A stretch of DNA of 64,000 nucleotides from Trema orientale. Lineage: Eukaryota > Streptophyta > Magnoliopsida > Rosales > Cannabaceae. Location: contig JXTC01000065.1 of NCBI GenBank assembly GCA_002914845.1, positions 331,343 to 395,342 of the forward strand. Reading direction: 5' to 3'. Below the pieces are notes generated by a model. The model ran no database searches. It saw only the letters and a program-made list of their open reading frames with translations, and was not told the DNA's origin. A program made the position numbers and the translations under genes. Below are positions 14,801 through 27,260 of the stretch, piece after piece; the first letter of the stretch is position 1; every line of letters begins with the position of its first letter.

Positions 14801-17062
14801 CTACACGAGCAGAGATCATTCACGTTAAACATATTATTTCTGCTAAATAATTGATGCATCAAGTTTACTTTCAACAACGTATCTCTAGATATTATTAACA
14901 TCAAAGTATTATGACAACAAGGACGCAATAGCATCTCAGAATATGCACATTACAAAACAATGCCATACCTGAATAAGGTTGATCATAGTCATCAGTGACA
15001 ACCGAAGCCACTGAAGATCAGTCGACTCTTTTGCATCATCTCTAGCAATTTCAGCAATTGACCGAAACAAACTCTTGACAAGTTTGGAAGACAATGCAAC
15101 TTTACTTGCTAGTAAACCAACAATCATCATACCACCAGCCTATACACAAAACACATCATACTCATTACAAACAGGATGAAATAATCAGCATATCCAAGGT
15201 TCAAGGCATTAGTTATAATTTGGCAATTCAAAACCATATCTGAAAATCATTTTTATATTCAGCATCCTATGCAGAGTAACTTTGTTTAATTTCGGATGTC
15301 ATTTTAGTGATTCACAAACAGAAAGAACTTACGGTATTCAGCGAAAACAGAATTAATGGAAATGACAACAAAAAGACAAATGAAAGGCATATAATTGCAA
15401 AGAGAACCCAACTAATTGATTCATTCAATATGCAAGAACTTAATTTAATACAATAAGAGAACCCATATACAAAAGCATCAACTGAAAGAAAATAAATACT
15501 AATCGTGATCCATATGCTTGTGTAGGTTATCCACTAATTATCCACTAACACGGTAACCACAGAGAAAGGCATAAAAGTTTGTCTATCAGCATTCTATTAT
15601 GCAATTAGCATGAACAAACAGATTAAGCATAATGCATCCCTAGCATAAGAAGCTCCTAAAATATCAACAAATAAAGCTAAGGCCATACCAAATTTCTATA
15701 TCCGGTAGCCTACTTGGTCAACTTATTATCTTGTGGACCAAAAGTGGAGGAAACAAAAACAAATACTTTTGTAGACATGAAGCAACAGGAGAGGACAAAT
15801 ATCCTAACAAAAAGTGTTTCTCAACCTCACCTTGTGATCTGAACCGCCCTTTGCGTCAGGTTGAAGACCAGAACTAACGAATGGAAGAATTCTGGTGACA
15901 ACATCATTGTCAATAGATGTAACAGAACCCAAAGTCTCAATAACAACTGCTGTGCAGAAACTGATCACTGGTCTTGAAGGCTGAAGCTTCTTTGACGGTG
16001 TTGCCTGGGGTAAAAAGAGTTACCTATAATGCCACCATGACAATATACTGAATCACAATAGACTAGATGAGCAGAAACTCACGTAATTGCATAGAACCTC
16101 CAAAACCCCCTTATCACGTATGCATTGCTGCACTATAACCTTTCTGGGTGGCGGTGCACCAGAGACTTTCACACCATGCAGAAATTTCCATTTGCCATTT
16201 CTAAAAATCAGAGTTTAAAATAATAGTTAGACTTGTTAACATCAGCAGACCGCTATTTGAAAGCAAAAGATATAGAAGAAAAACAATTTCCTAACCCCGC
16301 GTCAATCAACTGAACTATTCGAACAAAAGCATGGGTATCATGGTATGGCAGAGAACACAAGATCAATTCCTCGAAATTGTAGACATGAATCCTGAAATTA
16401 CAAAAAAGACAACATTAAAAACAATAAAATTTAGAGAGAAAAAACAGATTATAAAGGTAAAGTATGAGAGCTTACTTATATCTTCGTATCAAGTACTCCA
16501 GCGTCTTGATTGATGATGGAAGTTGGAAATGTACCGAAAGCAAACGCAAGTATGAAGAAATTGTTGCATTGATACGCTTATTTTCCTCAATTCCCATCAA
16601 TTCTCTATCCATTTCTCTACTTTTATGGCTAAACAAGCCATTCCTATAGTCTCTAAACCGCTCATCGATGCCTATAAGAACATCAAGACCTGAAAACCAC
16701 CAACACAAGGTAACCAGGGTCCAACTTATTATACTAGACACACCAAAATTAGAACAACTCTATAAATGAAATTGAATTCATAACCAAATTTCAGTTCTTT
16801 CTACAACAAAACCCGACTTAAACAGCTCACAGGAGTCATTTTCTCTCATTGGGTTTCTCGGGAAACAAACAGAAAAGGAAAGAGAAGAAAATATCTGACC
16901 TTGAAGTGCGATAGAGAGAATGGTTTCCACATCAATGTCGGCTGCTTCTTTGGGGTCGAAAAGAATAGAAGGGCGAGTGAAAGGCCTCTTCAGCGGCGGG
17001 TCCGAGTGAGGTTGTACGAAGGATTTGATAGCTTGTAACTGTGAGGCAATGGTCGAAGCCAT
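1..17062 (-). CDS. UTP10: UTP10/HEATR1-like U3 snoRNP HEAT-repeat protein (C terminus beyond left edge)
   Basis: The predicted protein resembles the large HEAT-repeat subunit of the nucleolar small-subunit processome, needed for U3-dependent pre-18S rRNA processing (yeast Utp10, human HEATR1, Arabidopsis At3g06530). The N terminus has the family hallmark [11 protein letters not shown] near residue 35, and the later [15 protein letters not shown] stretch matches HEATR1 well. Basic, NLS-like runs lie in exons 28 (GKKKRK) and 37 (RKKKKAK). Exons, 5' to 3' on the minus strand: 17062-16900, 16689-16476, 16391-16296, 16200-16083, 16004-15831, 15139-14969, 14213-14158, 14051-13962, 13890-13742, 13529-13447, 13363-13232, 13136-13062, 12803-12635, 12462-12332, 12217-12107, 11948-11768, 10519-10422, 10272-10120, 9973-9817, 9609-9413, 8720-8639, 8557-8395, 8020-7945, 7722-7549, 7448-7383, 7211-7107, 5738-5646, 5041-4830, 4690-4480, 4354-4172, 3901-3806, 3704-3637, 3535-3211, 3113-2898, 2727-2062, 1966-1557, 892-637, 221-51. 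Reading phase holds across all 38, giving about 2097 codons; the family runs about 2150-2200, so only the last residues are missing. Individual small exons are less certain than the gene. Confidence 0.93.
5967..6256. mobile_element. PIF/Harbinger (Tourist-like) MITE in a UTP10 intron
   Basis: This 290 bp AT-rich element lies in the UTP10 intron between 5738 and 7107. Its ends are inverted: GGCTCCGTTTGGAAC on the left, and GGCTTCGCTTGGAAC when the right end is read on the other strand. The match continues to about 27 bp with few mismatches. TAA flanks it at 5964-5966 and 6257-6259, the target-site duplication typical of PIF/Harbinger elements. There is no coding capacity, so it is non-autonomous. 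Confidence 0.85.
8801..8858. repeat. (GA)n microsatellite inside a 13 bp inverted repeat
   Basis: A GA tract of about 30 bp in a UTP10 intron (8720-9413) is flanked by perfect inverted arms: TACTTCTATAGAG at 8801-8813 and CTCTATAGAAGTA at 8846-8858. Transcribed, it could fold into a hairpin with a GA or CU loop. It probably arose as a short palindrome that gained a microsatellite. Confidence 0.8.
12135..12170 (-). repeat. In-frame 18 bp tandem duplication in UTP10 exon 15
   Basis: Two identical adjacent 18 bp units (12135-12152 and 12153-12170) lie within the exon at 12107-12217. On the coding strand each adds the six residues KWPLFE, so the protein reads [15 protein letters not shown]. The frame is kept and the repeat sits between predicted helices of a HEAT-type protein. 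It could be a lineage-specific insertion or an assembly artefact. Confidence 0.8.
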
Positions 17063-17405
17063 GGCTCTCTCTCTCTCTCTCTCTCTGTCTCAATATCTCT
17101 GTATACCAAAACCGGAGCAAGAATTAATGGAGTTTCGACCGTGCTGGGTGGTTCAACGGTCTGGAAGAGAGAAACTGCAATGGCTGGCTTTGAGAGGGTT
17201 TTAGGGTTTTATTTGATCGTCATCACCCGGGGGCCGACCTTAACGAGGGTTTTAGAATTTTATTTTTTTATTATTTATTTTCACCTGATGGTGGCGCCTC
17301 GCGGGACCTTAACAAACAACTCACTCGCAGCGACTCGCGTTTTCAGTTCCCTAATTCTCCAAAAAGCTTTCCGAAAAAATAAAAAATAATAATAATAAAT
17401 AAATA
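17063..17405. promoter_or_regulatory. 5' leader and promoter-proximal region of UTP10
   Basis: Immediately upstream of the UTP10 start on the minus strand is a pyrimidine/purine tract (GA on the coding strand, about 17065-17090), common in plant 5' leaders. No TATA box or other element could be fixed with confidence before the sequence runs into the gap at 17406. I see no second gene here. Confidence 0.4.
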
Positions 17406-18019
17406 NNNNNNNNNNNNNNNNNNNNNNNNNNNNNNNNNNNNNNNNNNNNNNNNNNNNNNNNNNNNNNNNNNNNNNNNNNNNNNNNNNNNNNNNNNNNNNN
17501 NNNNNNNNNNNNNNNNNNNNNNNNNNNNNNNNNNNNNNNNNNNNNNNNNNNNNNNNNNNNNNNNNNNNNNNNNNNNNNNNNNNNNNNNNNNNNNNNNNNN
17601 NNNNNNNNNNNNNNNNNNNNNNNNNNNNNNNNNNNNNNNNNNNNNNNNNNNNNNNNNNNNNNNNNNNNNNNNNNNNNNNNNNNNNNNNNNNNNNNNNNNN
17701 NNNNNNNNNNNNNNNNNNNNNNNNNNNNNNNNNNNNNNNNNNNNNNNNNNNNNNNNNNNNNNNNNNNNNNNNNNNNNNNNNNNNNNNNNNNNNNNNNNNN
17801 NNNNNNNNNNNNNNNNNNNNNNNNNNNNNNNNNNNNNNNNNNNNNNNNNNNNNNNNNNNNNNNNNNNNNNNNNNNNNNNNNNNNNNNNNNNNNNNNNNNN
17901 NNNNNNNNNNNNNNNNNNNNNNNNNNNNNNNNNNNNNNNNNNNNNNNNNNNNNNNNNNNNNNNNNNNNNNNNNNNNNNNNNNNNNNNNNNNNNNNNNNNN
18001 NNNNNNNNNNNNNNNNNNN
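17406..18019. other. Assembly gap (614 N)
   Basis: An unbroken run of N. The first resolved bases on its right match the outer repeat near 48.6 kb in inverted orientation, so the gap probably hides the rest of a repeat copy. Part of the UTP10 promoter may also be missing. Confidence 0.99.
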
Positions 18020-18062
18020 TTAAAAAAAATATACCTATTGAATTGGTGCCATATATATATAG
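18020..18062. repeat. End of a dispersed repeat, inverted relative to the copy at 48.6 kb
   Basis: An A-rich stretch followed by TACCTATTGAATTGGTGCC and an AT run is the reverse complement of the repeat end at about 48590-48630 (AT run, then GGCACCAATTCAGTA). Only the terminus is visible because it abuts the gap. Confidence 0.65.
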
Positions 18063-20014
18063 AAAATCTTGTGAAGAGAGTGTGAGAGATATTAAAGAGT
18101 AATTTTAGAGGATTTAAATTAAAATAATAGATAGTTATAGAGAAAGTTCTAAAAAAAAATTATAAGAATTTAGGAAAATATTTCTTGATAATAAAATAAT
18201 GTTGATAATTACTTGATCTTTCAAGTACCATAAATTTACTTTATTTAATATATTTTCTTATTTATATAAGGCTAAATACGAATATATCCTATGTAGTTTT
18301 TGTCTTTAAAATTTCAATCCTGCATTATTGAAAACCACACTTTATCCCTTGAGCTTGTAATATAAAGTTTTAATTTCATCCTAATTTGAGTTTTTCAAAA
18401 TTAATTTGTTTAGGCAATTTTTCTCTACCTTCCTTTTTTGGAGTGTCAATAGCCAACCATGAAATTAAACTAGATTTAAAATAAGTGGAGAAGAACAATT
18501 TTAAATTTTGCTTGCTTTGGTTGTCATTATTTTATCACGAACATTAATTAGTTCGATTGTTGAAAAATAAAAAAATTATGAGGGTTAATGACACAATTGA
18601 CCCCTGAATTATCCAGTATGAGATAATTTGATCCTCAAAGTTCTAATTATAACAATTAAGATCCAAAACTTTTTGATCTGAAGCAATTTAGTCGATAAAT
18701 TAAATTATAATCTATGTTAAATTTTTGATAGAAAATATGCTTGAAGAGTATGTGGTAGCATTTAAAGGTATATTTTAGAAGTAATTTGATAGTTTTAAGA
18801 TCGGGTGAGAATTGAAGTGAAAGACTCTCTTCTTCATTCCTTTTCTTTTATTTAATTTTTTACTAATTTATCTCTTTCTATTTCAAAAGAAAATTTAAAA
18901 GCAATTAAAATAATAAATATTTTATTTTTCAGCCATACCTGTTTTGTTACAATGATGATTTGTCCTATATTAGTTTAACACATTTTTCTGGGCCAAGTTC
19001 GTCTTTTAATGGCTAAATTTGGCCCAAATTTGGACAGAAGGTATACACTTTTTTAGAATTTCTTAATATAATAGTATAATTTTACAATGGTTAAATAATA
19101 GGGTTAAAGTGACGAAAAGATCATATTTAAGGATTTTTTTTACAATTATCCCTAAAAGTGAGTCCATATTTATTATAGTGTGGCATATTTTTAAGAGAAA
19201 ATTAGGTTGATGACCAATTTTTTAAATTGGTTTAAGTAGATGTCCACATTTTTAAAGTTATAGCTAAATAACAATTTCTTTTAAAGAATATATTGTATTT
19301 TCATTTTTGTCATTAAGTGAGTTGGACATTTAACTATAAATTTTGAGCTTGATCATACACTAAGCTTTGGGCTACAAAATGGTCAAATAGCTAGTCAGCC
19401 CTATCTTTAAGCCAAATAATTAAATCTGCATATATGGTTTTTATTTATTTATTATTTGATAGCAATATATATATTAAATATGTTGATGTTTAAGTATTCT
19501 GCTCCATTTTTGCCCATGGGGTAAATGCAAATATATATATATATATATATATATCATGATTATTTAGATTTCATGCAATTTTAACCATGAAATTTACACT
19601 TTACAAAATAATATAGAGATTAAGGGCAGGTAGTTTGGTAATTCTCTATTGTGTTGTGATGCAACTATGTTGTAATCCTGCTATGAGAAAAAAGGCATAG
19701 GTATTTGGTAAATTTATTTACAAAATTAAAGTATTGTTTAATAGAGGTGTGTAAGTGTTTCATAAACTACAAATATATATGTTGTAGAATGACATTTTAA
19801 GAAATTTATATTATAGCAGTACAATCAACTTTATAAAAAGTAACGATTACTTTGTTTCTCAAATTATACTCATAACAGTAGTTACACATCAACTTTTAAA
19901 ATCTGCTTACTAAAAGTGGAAACTTACAAACGTGTCCTCATTCTCCTTTTTTCACTAACGGCTTTCAGAAGTTAAAAGCAGTATCTATAATCAATCCAAA
20001 AGGAAAACCAAATG
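18063..20014. other. AT-rich intergenic DNA, no gene seen
   Basis: No convincing coding exon or RNA gene on either strand. It contains short AT microsatellites (about 19530-19553) and phrases typical of decayed MITEs, for example near 18270-18400 and 18580-18720. An interval at about 19628-20010 starts with a GTAGTTTGGTAATTC-like end and closes with AAACCAAATGG, a weak MITE candidate without a clear target duplication. Confidence 0.6.
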
Positions 20015-20302
20015 GTAAGATTTCTGAAAGTTAATACTATGGGCTTACTTTTTGAATAACTTTAACAATTAAAATAACTTTAACAATTAAAATATAATAA
20101 TATCCTCTCAAAATTAAGGACATGAATAAGGATTAAAAATAGTATTATTGTATTTCATTGCTAAAATTAGTCAAAAAAAATGAGTTCAAAAAATTGATTT
20201 TCAAAAATTCTTAATCTTAGGATATTATTTTGTAGAGCCCAAACATAGGATTTAAATTACGGAACGCATAAACCTTACGATTTTTTGTAATTTACCCTTT
20301 GC
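20015..20302. mobile_element. Diverged, left-truncated copy of the 55.98 kb palindromic MITE family
   Basis: The stretch TTTTCAAAAATTCTTAATC followed by TATTATTTTGTAGAGCCCAAAC closely matches the right half of the element at 55981-56346. The order of motifs is the same, ending in a GTAATTTACCC-like terminus. The left terminus is not recognisable. A 17-18 bp unit (ATAACTTTAACAATTAA) is tandemly duplicated at about 20056-20090 in its middle. Confidence 0.6.
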
Positions 20303-20752
20303 CTCTAATCTAAAATTTGTAGTTCACAAATCACATCCCTTTGTATGTAAAAGGATAAAAATGTCAAAATAACAATGAATTATATCTACTGAACTGACGG
20401 CATTGGTTATTTTTGAACCTATCTTAAAGTCTGGAACCATTTATGCAACTTTGCATACCCTACAGTATAACAGAGTGCAAAAAAAAAAAAAAATTGTGGT
20501 TATTTATAGAATAATTACAAATTAATCCTATGAAAAATAATAATATATATCTATACATCTATAATAAGAGCGGATGAGAATTTGGAATTTCTTATTTGGT
20601 TCAACCTTAATTAGATTTCAACTGCTCATTATCTTTTTGATCAAAGATTTGAAAGGAGTCCAGCTAACCTGCCATTTTCAACAAGATCTTCTTTCTCTCT
20701 TTTTTTTTTTTTTGGTCCTATTTGGAATTTTATAGGATTGACGCTATCTTTC

Positions 20753-20753
<1 letters not shown>

Positions 20754-20794
<41 letters not shown>
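20754..20794. repeat. (CT)n microsatellite
   Basis: About 20 CT units in a row, beside the left edge of the Ty1-copia element. No coding exon is associated with it. Confidence 0.95.
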
Positions 20795-20795
<1 letters not shown>

Positions 20796-20879
20796 ATTTT
20801 GCTTCCAGACACCCATTGTTAGCGTCGAATCTTAAGTTTCATTTTTACAGTTTTAAGATCTCCATTGAGGTATACATTC

Positions 20880-21413
20880 TGTTAGGAGATCGACTTTGCG
20901 GAAGCAACAACACACAGCTAAAATACAATTTAAAAAAATTTGGGTAAAATGAAAAAAAAGATAAGGTGCATAAAAAATTTAACATGGTTCACCTAATTTA
21001 AGCTACGTCCACGGATAAGGCTGTGAAGAATTTTGCTATGAAAATGAGATTACAACTTACTACTATCTAAATACAAGGAGAGAACAAAAGAACCTCTTTC
21101 TCTTGAAATGGGAGAAAACAAGTGGGACACTAAGAGGAATTCTTAGGCTTGAATTCTCTCTTAGAAAAGGAGAGGATTTAGAATAGGATGTAAAATAAGT
21201 GATGAAGCCCCTATATTTATAGAACTTGAAAGGTGGTGTTCTCATCACCTTTCACTATTACTATTACGGTTGCATTTTTTACTATTATTATTATGGCTGT
21301 CCTTTTTACTATTACTATTACGGGTGCCTTTTTCACTATTCCTATTATGGTTGACCTTTTTACTGTTCCTATTGCGGCTGGTTGGTGAGATACAATTGTT
21401 GATTTATTCAACA
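20880..21413 (-). repeat. 3' LTR of the Ty1-copia element
   Basis: 534 bp, starting TGTTAGGA and ending TTCAACA on the plus strand. It is a direct repeat of 25722-26213. An imperfect ACTATTACTATTA-like repeat near its right end is longer than in the partner and explains part of the length difference. Confidence 0.92.
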
Positions 21414-24400
21414 TTCTCCCATTTGAAGACTTGATTTTAATCATATCTTCACACTTGAGAAATCTCTCTTTTCTTCGCTTGTCAATTCTTCATGCTGCTT
21501 ACGTATTTGCTAGGCCACTACACTATTGGAACTTATCAGTGTTGATTAGTTTAGTTAAAGCATCTGCTAGGTTCTCCTTGGTGTGAATCTTCTTCATGTC
21601 CATACTTCTATCTTCTACTACTTCTCGAACAAAGTGATATTGAACGCCAATGTGCTTTGTCCTGGAATGAAAGGCTAGATTCCTTATAATGTGCAAGGTA
21701 CTCTGACTGTCACAAAATAGAGGAATCTTTTCTTATTTATGCTCGAGCTCCTCCAATAATCTTTGAACCCAAATAGCCTCTTTGTAAGCTTGTGTAGCCG
21801 CTATGTATTCTGCTTCTATTGTAGATAAAGCCACAACAGTTTGCAGTTTCGAAATCCAGCTTACAGCTCATTCTGAAAGAATAAACACATAGCGTGTAGT
21901 AGATTTTTGTTTGTCAAAATCACCCGTAAAATCTGAATCAACATATCCTCTGACAGTAAATTCTGATCCTTCATAACATAATGCAGCATCTGAGGTTCCT
22001 TTGATATACCTCAGAATCCTTTTCACGTTTCGATGCTCTCCACTAGGATTCGCCATATACTGACTAACCGCTTCTACTGCTTGTATAATGTCTGGTCTTA
22101 TACATATCATAGCGAATATTAGGCTTCCTAGAATACCTCAGAATGCAACATTATTCATAATATAATACAGCATCTGGGGTTCCTTTGATATACCTCAGAA
22201 TCCTTTTCACAACGTTTCAATGCTCTCCGCCAGGATTCGCCATATACTGACTAACTGCTTCCACTGCTTGTATAATATCTGGTCTTATACATATCATAGC
22301 GAATATTAGGCTTCCCACCGCTTATGCATACGGTACTTGAGACATCTCTATCCTCTCTGCTTTATTGCTAGGACACATTCCTGAGGATAACCTGAAGTTA
22401 ATAGGAAGTGGAGTAGAAATCAGCTTACAATCTTGCATATTGAAGCTTCGCAAGATTTTCTTCAAATAATTCTTCTAAGAAAGCCTAATCTTCCTGTTAC
22501 CTCTGTTTTGATGAATTTATATCCATAGAATCTTGTTTGCTGGTCCCAAATCCTTCATATTAAATTCTCTAGCTAACTGTGCCTTCAATTCTTAGATTCT
22601 ACCTTTGTTGGGGCCCGCTATCAATATGTCATCCACGTACAAGAATAAGATAATGAAATCACTATCTTTGTCAAACCTTTTGAAGTGTGTGTAGTGGTCT
22701 GAACCGAGTCTGTTGTACCCCAAGGCTTATAATGAAGGAATCAAATCTCTTATACCAATACATCGGCGCCTGTTTGAGACCATATAGAGATTTGTTCAAC
22801 CTGCAAACCAAGTTCCCTTTGCTTGTTTTAGTAAAACCTTCTGGTTGGAGCATATAAATTTCTTCTTTAAGTTTTCTATGAAGAAAAGTAGTTTTCACAT
22901 CTAGTTGCTCTAGATGTAGATTAAACGTAGTACACATTGCCAGAACCACTCTAACTGTTGTCAGTCGAACTACAGGTGAAAATATCTCGTTGAAGTCAAT
23001 ACCTTCTTTCTGATTATATCCCTTTACCACCAATCTCGCACAATACCACTCTACTTAATCATTGCTATTATGCTTGATCTTGTAGACTCATTTGTTGTTA
23101 GCCTTTCTTTCTTATGGTAGCGAAACAAGAACCTATGTCTTGTTCTTGTGAAGGGCTTCAATCTTTTCTTGCATTGCTATCATCTATAGGGATACATCTA
23201 GGCTTTTGGTAGCCTCACGGAAAGTTGTTGGCTCTCCATCCTCTGTTAGAAGGCAATATACAATGTTGCTCTCAGTGACATAATCCGAGTGCCATGCCAG
23301 TGGTCTTCTCTCTTAAATTGACTGACTAATTTCAGAAGCCTCTTCCTCGACTAGTTCTTCTACTCCGTGCTCTGGTACTGCTTCAGAAGAATCTGAATCT
23401 TCAACATTATTTTCTACCTGAACTGTAATAGTTTCTAGTCTGCTATCGTCTCCTTTCTCTTGCAGTTGATTCTCTGCAAATATTACATCTCTGCTGATGA
23501 CAACCTTATGGGTAGCGAAATCCCATAAGCAATACCCCTTGACTCCATCAGCATATCCCAAGAATACACACTTTCTGGACTTTGAATCCAATTTTGTGAT
23601 TTCTTGAGCATTGTACATCACGTACACAGGACTTCCAAATATATGTAAGCGAGAATAATCAGCTGGCTTATCAGTCCACATCTCCATCGGTGTCTTCAGA
23701 TCAATCACTATTGATGGAGATCGATTGATCATATAACAGGTGGTTTTGACTGCTTCTGCCCAAAATGTCTTGGGTAGACTTGCAGCTCTCAATATTGCTC
23801 TTGTCCTTTCCAATAAGGTTCTGTTCATCTGCTCTGCCACTCCATTTTGTTGAGGAGTGTACGTCGATGTGAACTACCTTTTGATACCTTCTTGTTAACA
23901 AAAGTTATCAAATTTATCGCTTATATACTCTCCTTCGTTGTCCGTCCTCAAACACTTGATCTTCTCTCCATATTTAAGCTCTATCTATGCTTTGAATATT
24001 TAGAAGACTGAAAACACACCTACCTTTCTCTTGATAGGATACACCAAATGTCTCTTGGAGTGATCATTAATAAAAGATACAAAGTATCTAGCTCCTCCTA
24101 GAGACATCATTAATACTTGCCAAACATCATAGTAAACTAAGTCTAGAATATTTTTACTTCTAGATTTGGATGTGCTAAACTTTAATCTATGCTATTTGCT
24201 TGTGACACAATGCTCATAAAAGGGTAAAGATATCTTTGTGAGATCAAGAAGTAACCTCCATTCAGAGAGAATCTTCAAGCCTCGTTCTGACATATGGCTG
24301 AGCTTACGATGCAACTTCATTGTTGATCCTTCTACGGAATTTGTTGAAGCAACTGATGCCTTCGCTTCCATTAGTGTATCTCCTTCAAACATGTACAGAT

Positions 24401-25721
24401 TTACGACAATCTTTTTTGCCTTCATTACTATAAGCGCACTCTTCATGATCTTCATGATCCTATTCTCGATACGAATTTTGCAACTAAGATTATCTAATTA
24501 TCCCAAAGACAATAGATTTTTCTTCAGGTCCTTCATATGTTGCATCTCTTGAATAGTACGGATAATACCATCGTACATCTTAATCTTTATGGTGCCAATC
24601 CCAGCGATCTCTAAGGCATGATCATTACCCATGAATACAGATTCTCCAGAGACAGGTTCATACATGTGAAATCACTCTCTGTGATAAGTTATGTGCTATG
24701 TTACTCACGAATCTAATAACTAAACATCAATGAGCTACATTCTATCCTTAGAAACTCTTGCTGCTTCGCTGGACAGGATTTCTCCATCATCTGAAGTACT
24801 TGCAATGTTCTCCTGAGCAATTGATGACTCGGGGTCCTTCCTTCTGGAATCTCCATTCTTCTTGAGTTGCCAACACTCCTTTTTGACGTGCCTTTTTTTG
24901 CCATAATGATAACACTTCAAAATTCTCTTACTTCTTGACTTTGTTCTACCATGATTCTAACTCCCAATGAGGCCACGTTCCGTTGATCTCCCTCTCATTG
25001 TCAAAGCCTCCGCTTACTGTGGACTTGCCAATCTATTTTTCTTGTTCTTACGCTAATTTTCTTCTTCGAGAACAGCAGCTGTAAGATTATTGAAAACTAG
25101 AGTTGTAGCATTGTTGGTCACATTTATGATGAGTTGATCATATGAATCAGGTAGACTCTGAAGTAAGATTTCTGCACGTTCATTATCTTCTATTTTATAC
25201 TCTATTGCTGTGAGCTGCAAAAATGGAGTATTGAGGGTATTGATATGGTTGGTCACCATTGTTAATTCTGTCATCCGAAGGGTGTAAAGCCTTTTCTTCA
25301 AGAAAATTTTGTTATGAAGCGACTTGGCCTGATACAACTTTGTCAGTGTATCCCATATCTCCTTGGCTGACTTCTTCTTTTCAATGCTTGACAAAATTCC
25401 ATTTGCTAGTGCCAGATATAAGTTAGCGACAGCATTGCCATCTATCTCGTCCCACCTTTTATCATCAGTAATCTCAGCATGCCTTTCCTCAATTGCTACG
25501 AGGCAATTATCTTTTCTTAAGATTACCTTTATCTTCATTTCTCACAGAGAGAAATTGCTCCCATTGAACTTCTCAACATCGAATTTCTCTGCCATTTTTG
25601 TTCACTATGATTTGTTCAGTTATCATTATTTCACTGTATATGAATAGTACTATATATGTGAATATACATGAACAGTACCGTGTATGTGAATAGTACTTCC
25701 AACTAATGGCTATGGTACCAC

Positions 25722-26213
25722 TGTTAGGATATCGGTTTTGCGGAAGCGACAAAACACAGCCAAAATACGAGTTGAGAAAATTTAGGTAAAATGAAAAAAA
25801 GATAAGGCATACAAAAAATTTAACGTGGTTCACCCAATTTAGGCTACGTCAACGGACAAGGCTGTGAAGAATTTTACTATGAAAAGGAGATTATAACTTA
25901 CGTCTCTCTAAATACAAGGAGAGAACAAAAGAACCTCTCTCTCTTGAAATAGGAGAAAATACTCTCTAAACAATTTAGGAAAAAACAAGTGGGACACTAA
26001 GAATAATTTTTAGGCTTGAATTGTCTCTTAAAAATGAAGAGGATTTTAGAATAGGATACAAACAAGTGATGAAGCCCCTGTATTTATAGAACTTGACACC
26101 ACCTTTCACTATTGCTATTTCAGCTGCCCTTTCCACTATTTCTATTGCGGCTGACCTTTTCACTGTTCCTATTGCGGCTAGTTGGTGAGCTACAATTGTT
26201 GATTTCTTCAACA
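25722..26213 (-). repeat. 5' LTR of the Ty1-copia element
   Basis: 492 bp with the same termini as the partner LTR, followed by the CATTC target duplication. The primer-binding site lies immediately to its left on the plus strand, which fixes this as the 5' LTR of a minus-strand element. Confidence 0.92.
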
Positions 26214-26218
26214 CATTC

Positions 26219-26657
26219 TTTGATTCTTCTTTTATTTACTTTTTTTTATTAGAGACGATTTTGTATTTCTTATTATGGCTTTTATTTTACGGAGATATTT
26301 ACCTCTTGATTAATTTTTTTTTATTTTTTTATCAGTTTCTACCAAGCAAGAAATCTCAAGGTGCCCACTGCCCAGTTTGATGTTAACTCTTATTTTACTT
26401 TGATTTAAGATAAGATTTATTGCCTGGATAGGTGAAATTTTCCTAATTTCAGTTGAAATTTCCATTGAAAACTAGCATGTACATCTCTCTCTCTCTATAT
26501 ATATTTATATATTTACATTAATTCAATATAATATTCAGAAATATTTCCATGAAAACATTACACTTACTCGTCCTTGCAAGACTTGATTATTCTATCAAGG
26601 CAACACCAAATATGGCAGTAGAAGAAAGGGTGTCTCCGTCAACCTCTTTCCAATACG
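26219..26657. other. Intergenic DNA between two retroelements
   Basis: AT-rich with a short CT/AT microsatellite near 26488-26512. No gene, exon or RNA seen. Confidence 0.6.
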
Positions 26658-26662
26658 ATTAT

Positions 26663-27260
26663 TGTAACACCCCCTTAGTCTGAGGTTATTAGATTAGGAG
26701 ATGTTATCATTGAATTTCTTAAAATATAGATAAAATACAGAATATTTTTTTTATAAATAAATAACTCATTAAAGTCTCTATTAAATTCTTAAAGAAAATA
26801 CTAACAGTAATTGAAAGTCACATAAGTTAAAAAAAACTTCTAAAACTATAAAATATCATTAATAGAAAATAAAGGCTAGAAAATGTTCATCCAATGAAAA
26901 TCTAGACCATTAGACCACCATGTCATGAAGTCGTCTCATCACTACCATCCATCATCCTACTATTCATCACCTGAAAAATGCTAAAAACCCAGTAAGTAAA
27001 CCACAATACACACAATTGATGAAGCATGCCTTAGTTATTTTCTAAATAATATTCTTTGTGATCTTTTTATAACTTTGAAGACGTTTTATTTTAATCCTTG
27101 AGAGTGCTCAGTGTAATGCCTAAACTTTTGGTAACCAGTGGGCCGTAATTGCTGAACCAGTTTTTACTTTGCTACCGACTCCTTGGTAGAATCATATTAG
27201 AGGTATAAAGTGAGTGTACCTAGCCTATGTAGTCACACACACATTAATGATCCCAAAAAG
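26663..27260 (+). repeat. Left LTR-derived copy (plus orientation)
   Basis: 598 bp starting TGTAACACCCCC. It aligns end to end with the reverse complement of 28597-29209. The shared block stops at CCCAAAAAG here and ACCAAAAAG in the partner; beyond it the two sides are unrelated. Confidence 0.9.

Larger units (their letters stand above)
20880..26213 (-). mobile_element. Ty1-copia LTR retrotransposon (Tork/Tnt1-like), degraded
   Basis: A full-span element read on the minus strand. It has two direct LTRs with TG...CA ends, a target duplication CATTC at 20875-20879 and 26214-26218, a primer site resembling the initiator-tRNA-Met type just inside the right LTR (25708-25720), and a polypurine tract next to the left LTR (about 21414-21425). 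Parts in coding order: gag/UBN2 region (25053-25538), zinc knuckle (about 24860-24920), GAG-pre-integrase and integrase (23313-24455), reverse transcriptase (22610-23033, including a YVDD signature near 22615-22650) and RNase H (21868-22110). This order, with integrase before reverse transcriptase, defines copia. It is broken, at roughly ten places by eye. The LTRs differ at about one position in ten, suggesting an insertion several million years old. Confidence 0.93.

Noticed and set aside
20738-20947. Short open frame through the (CT)n tract
   Set aside because: Repeat-driven Ser/Leu run that continues into the LTR; no gene.
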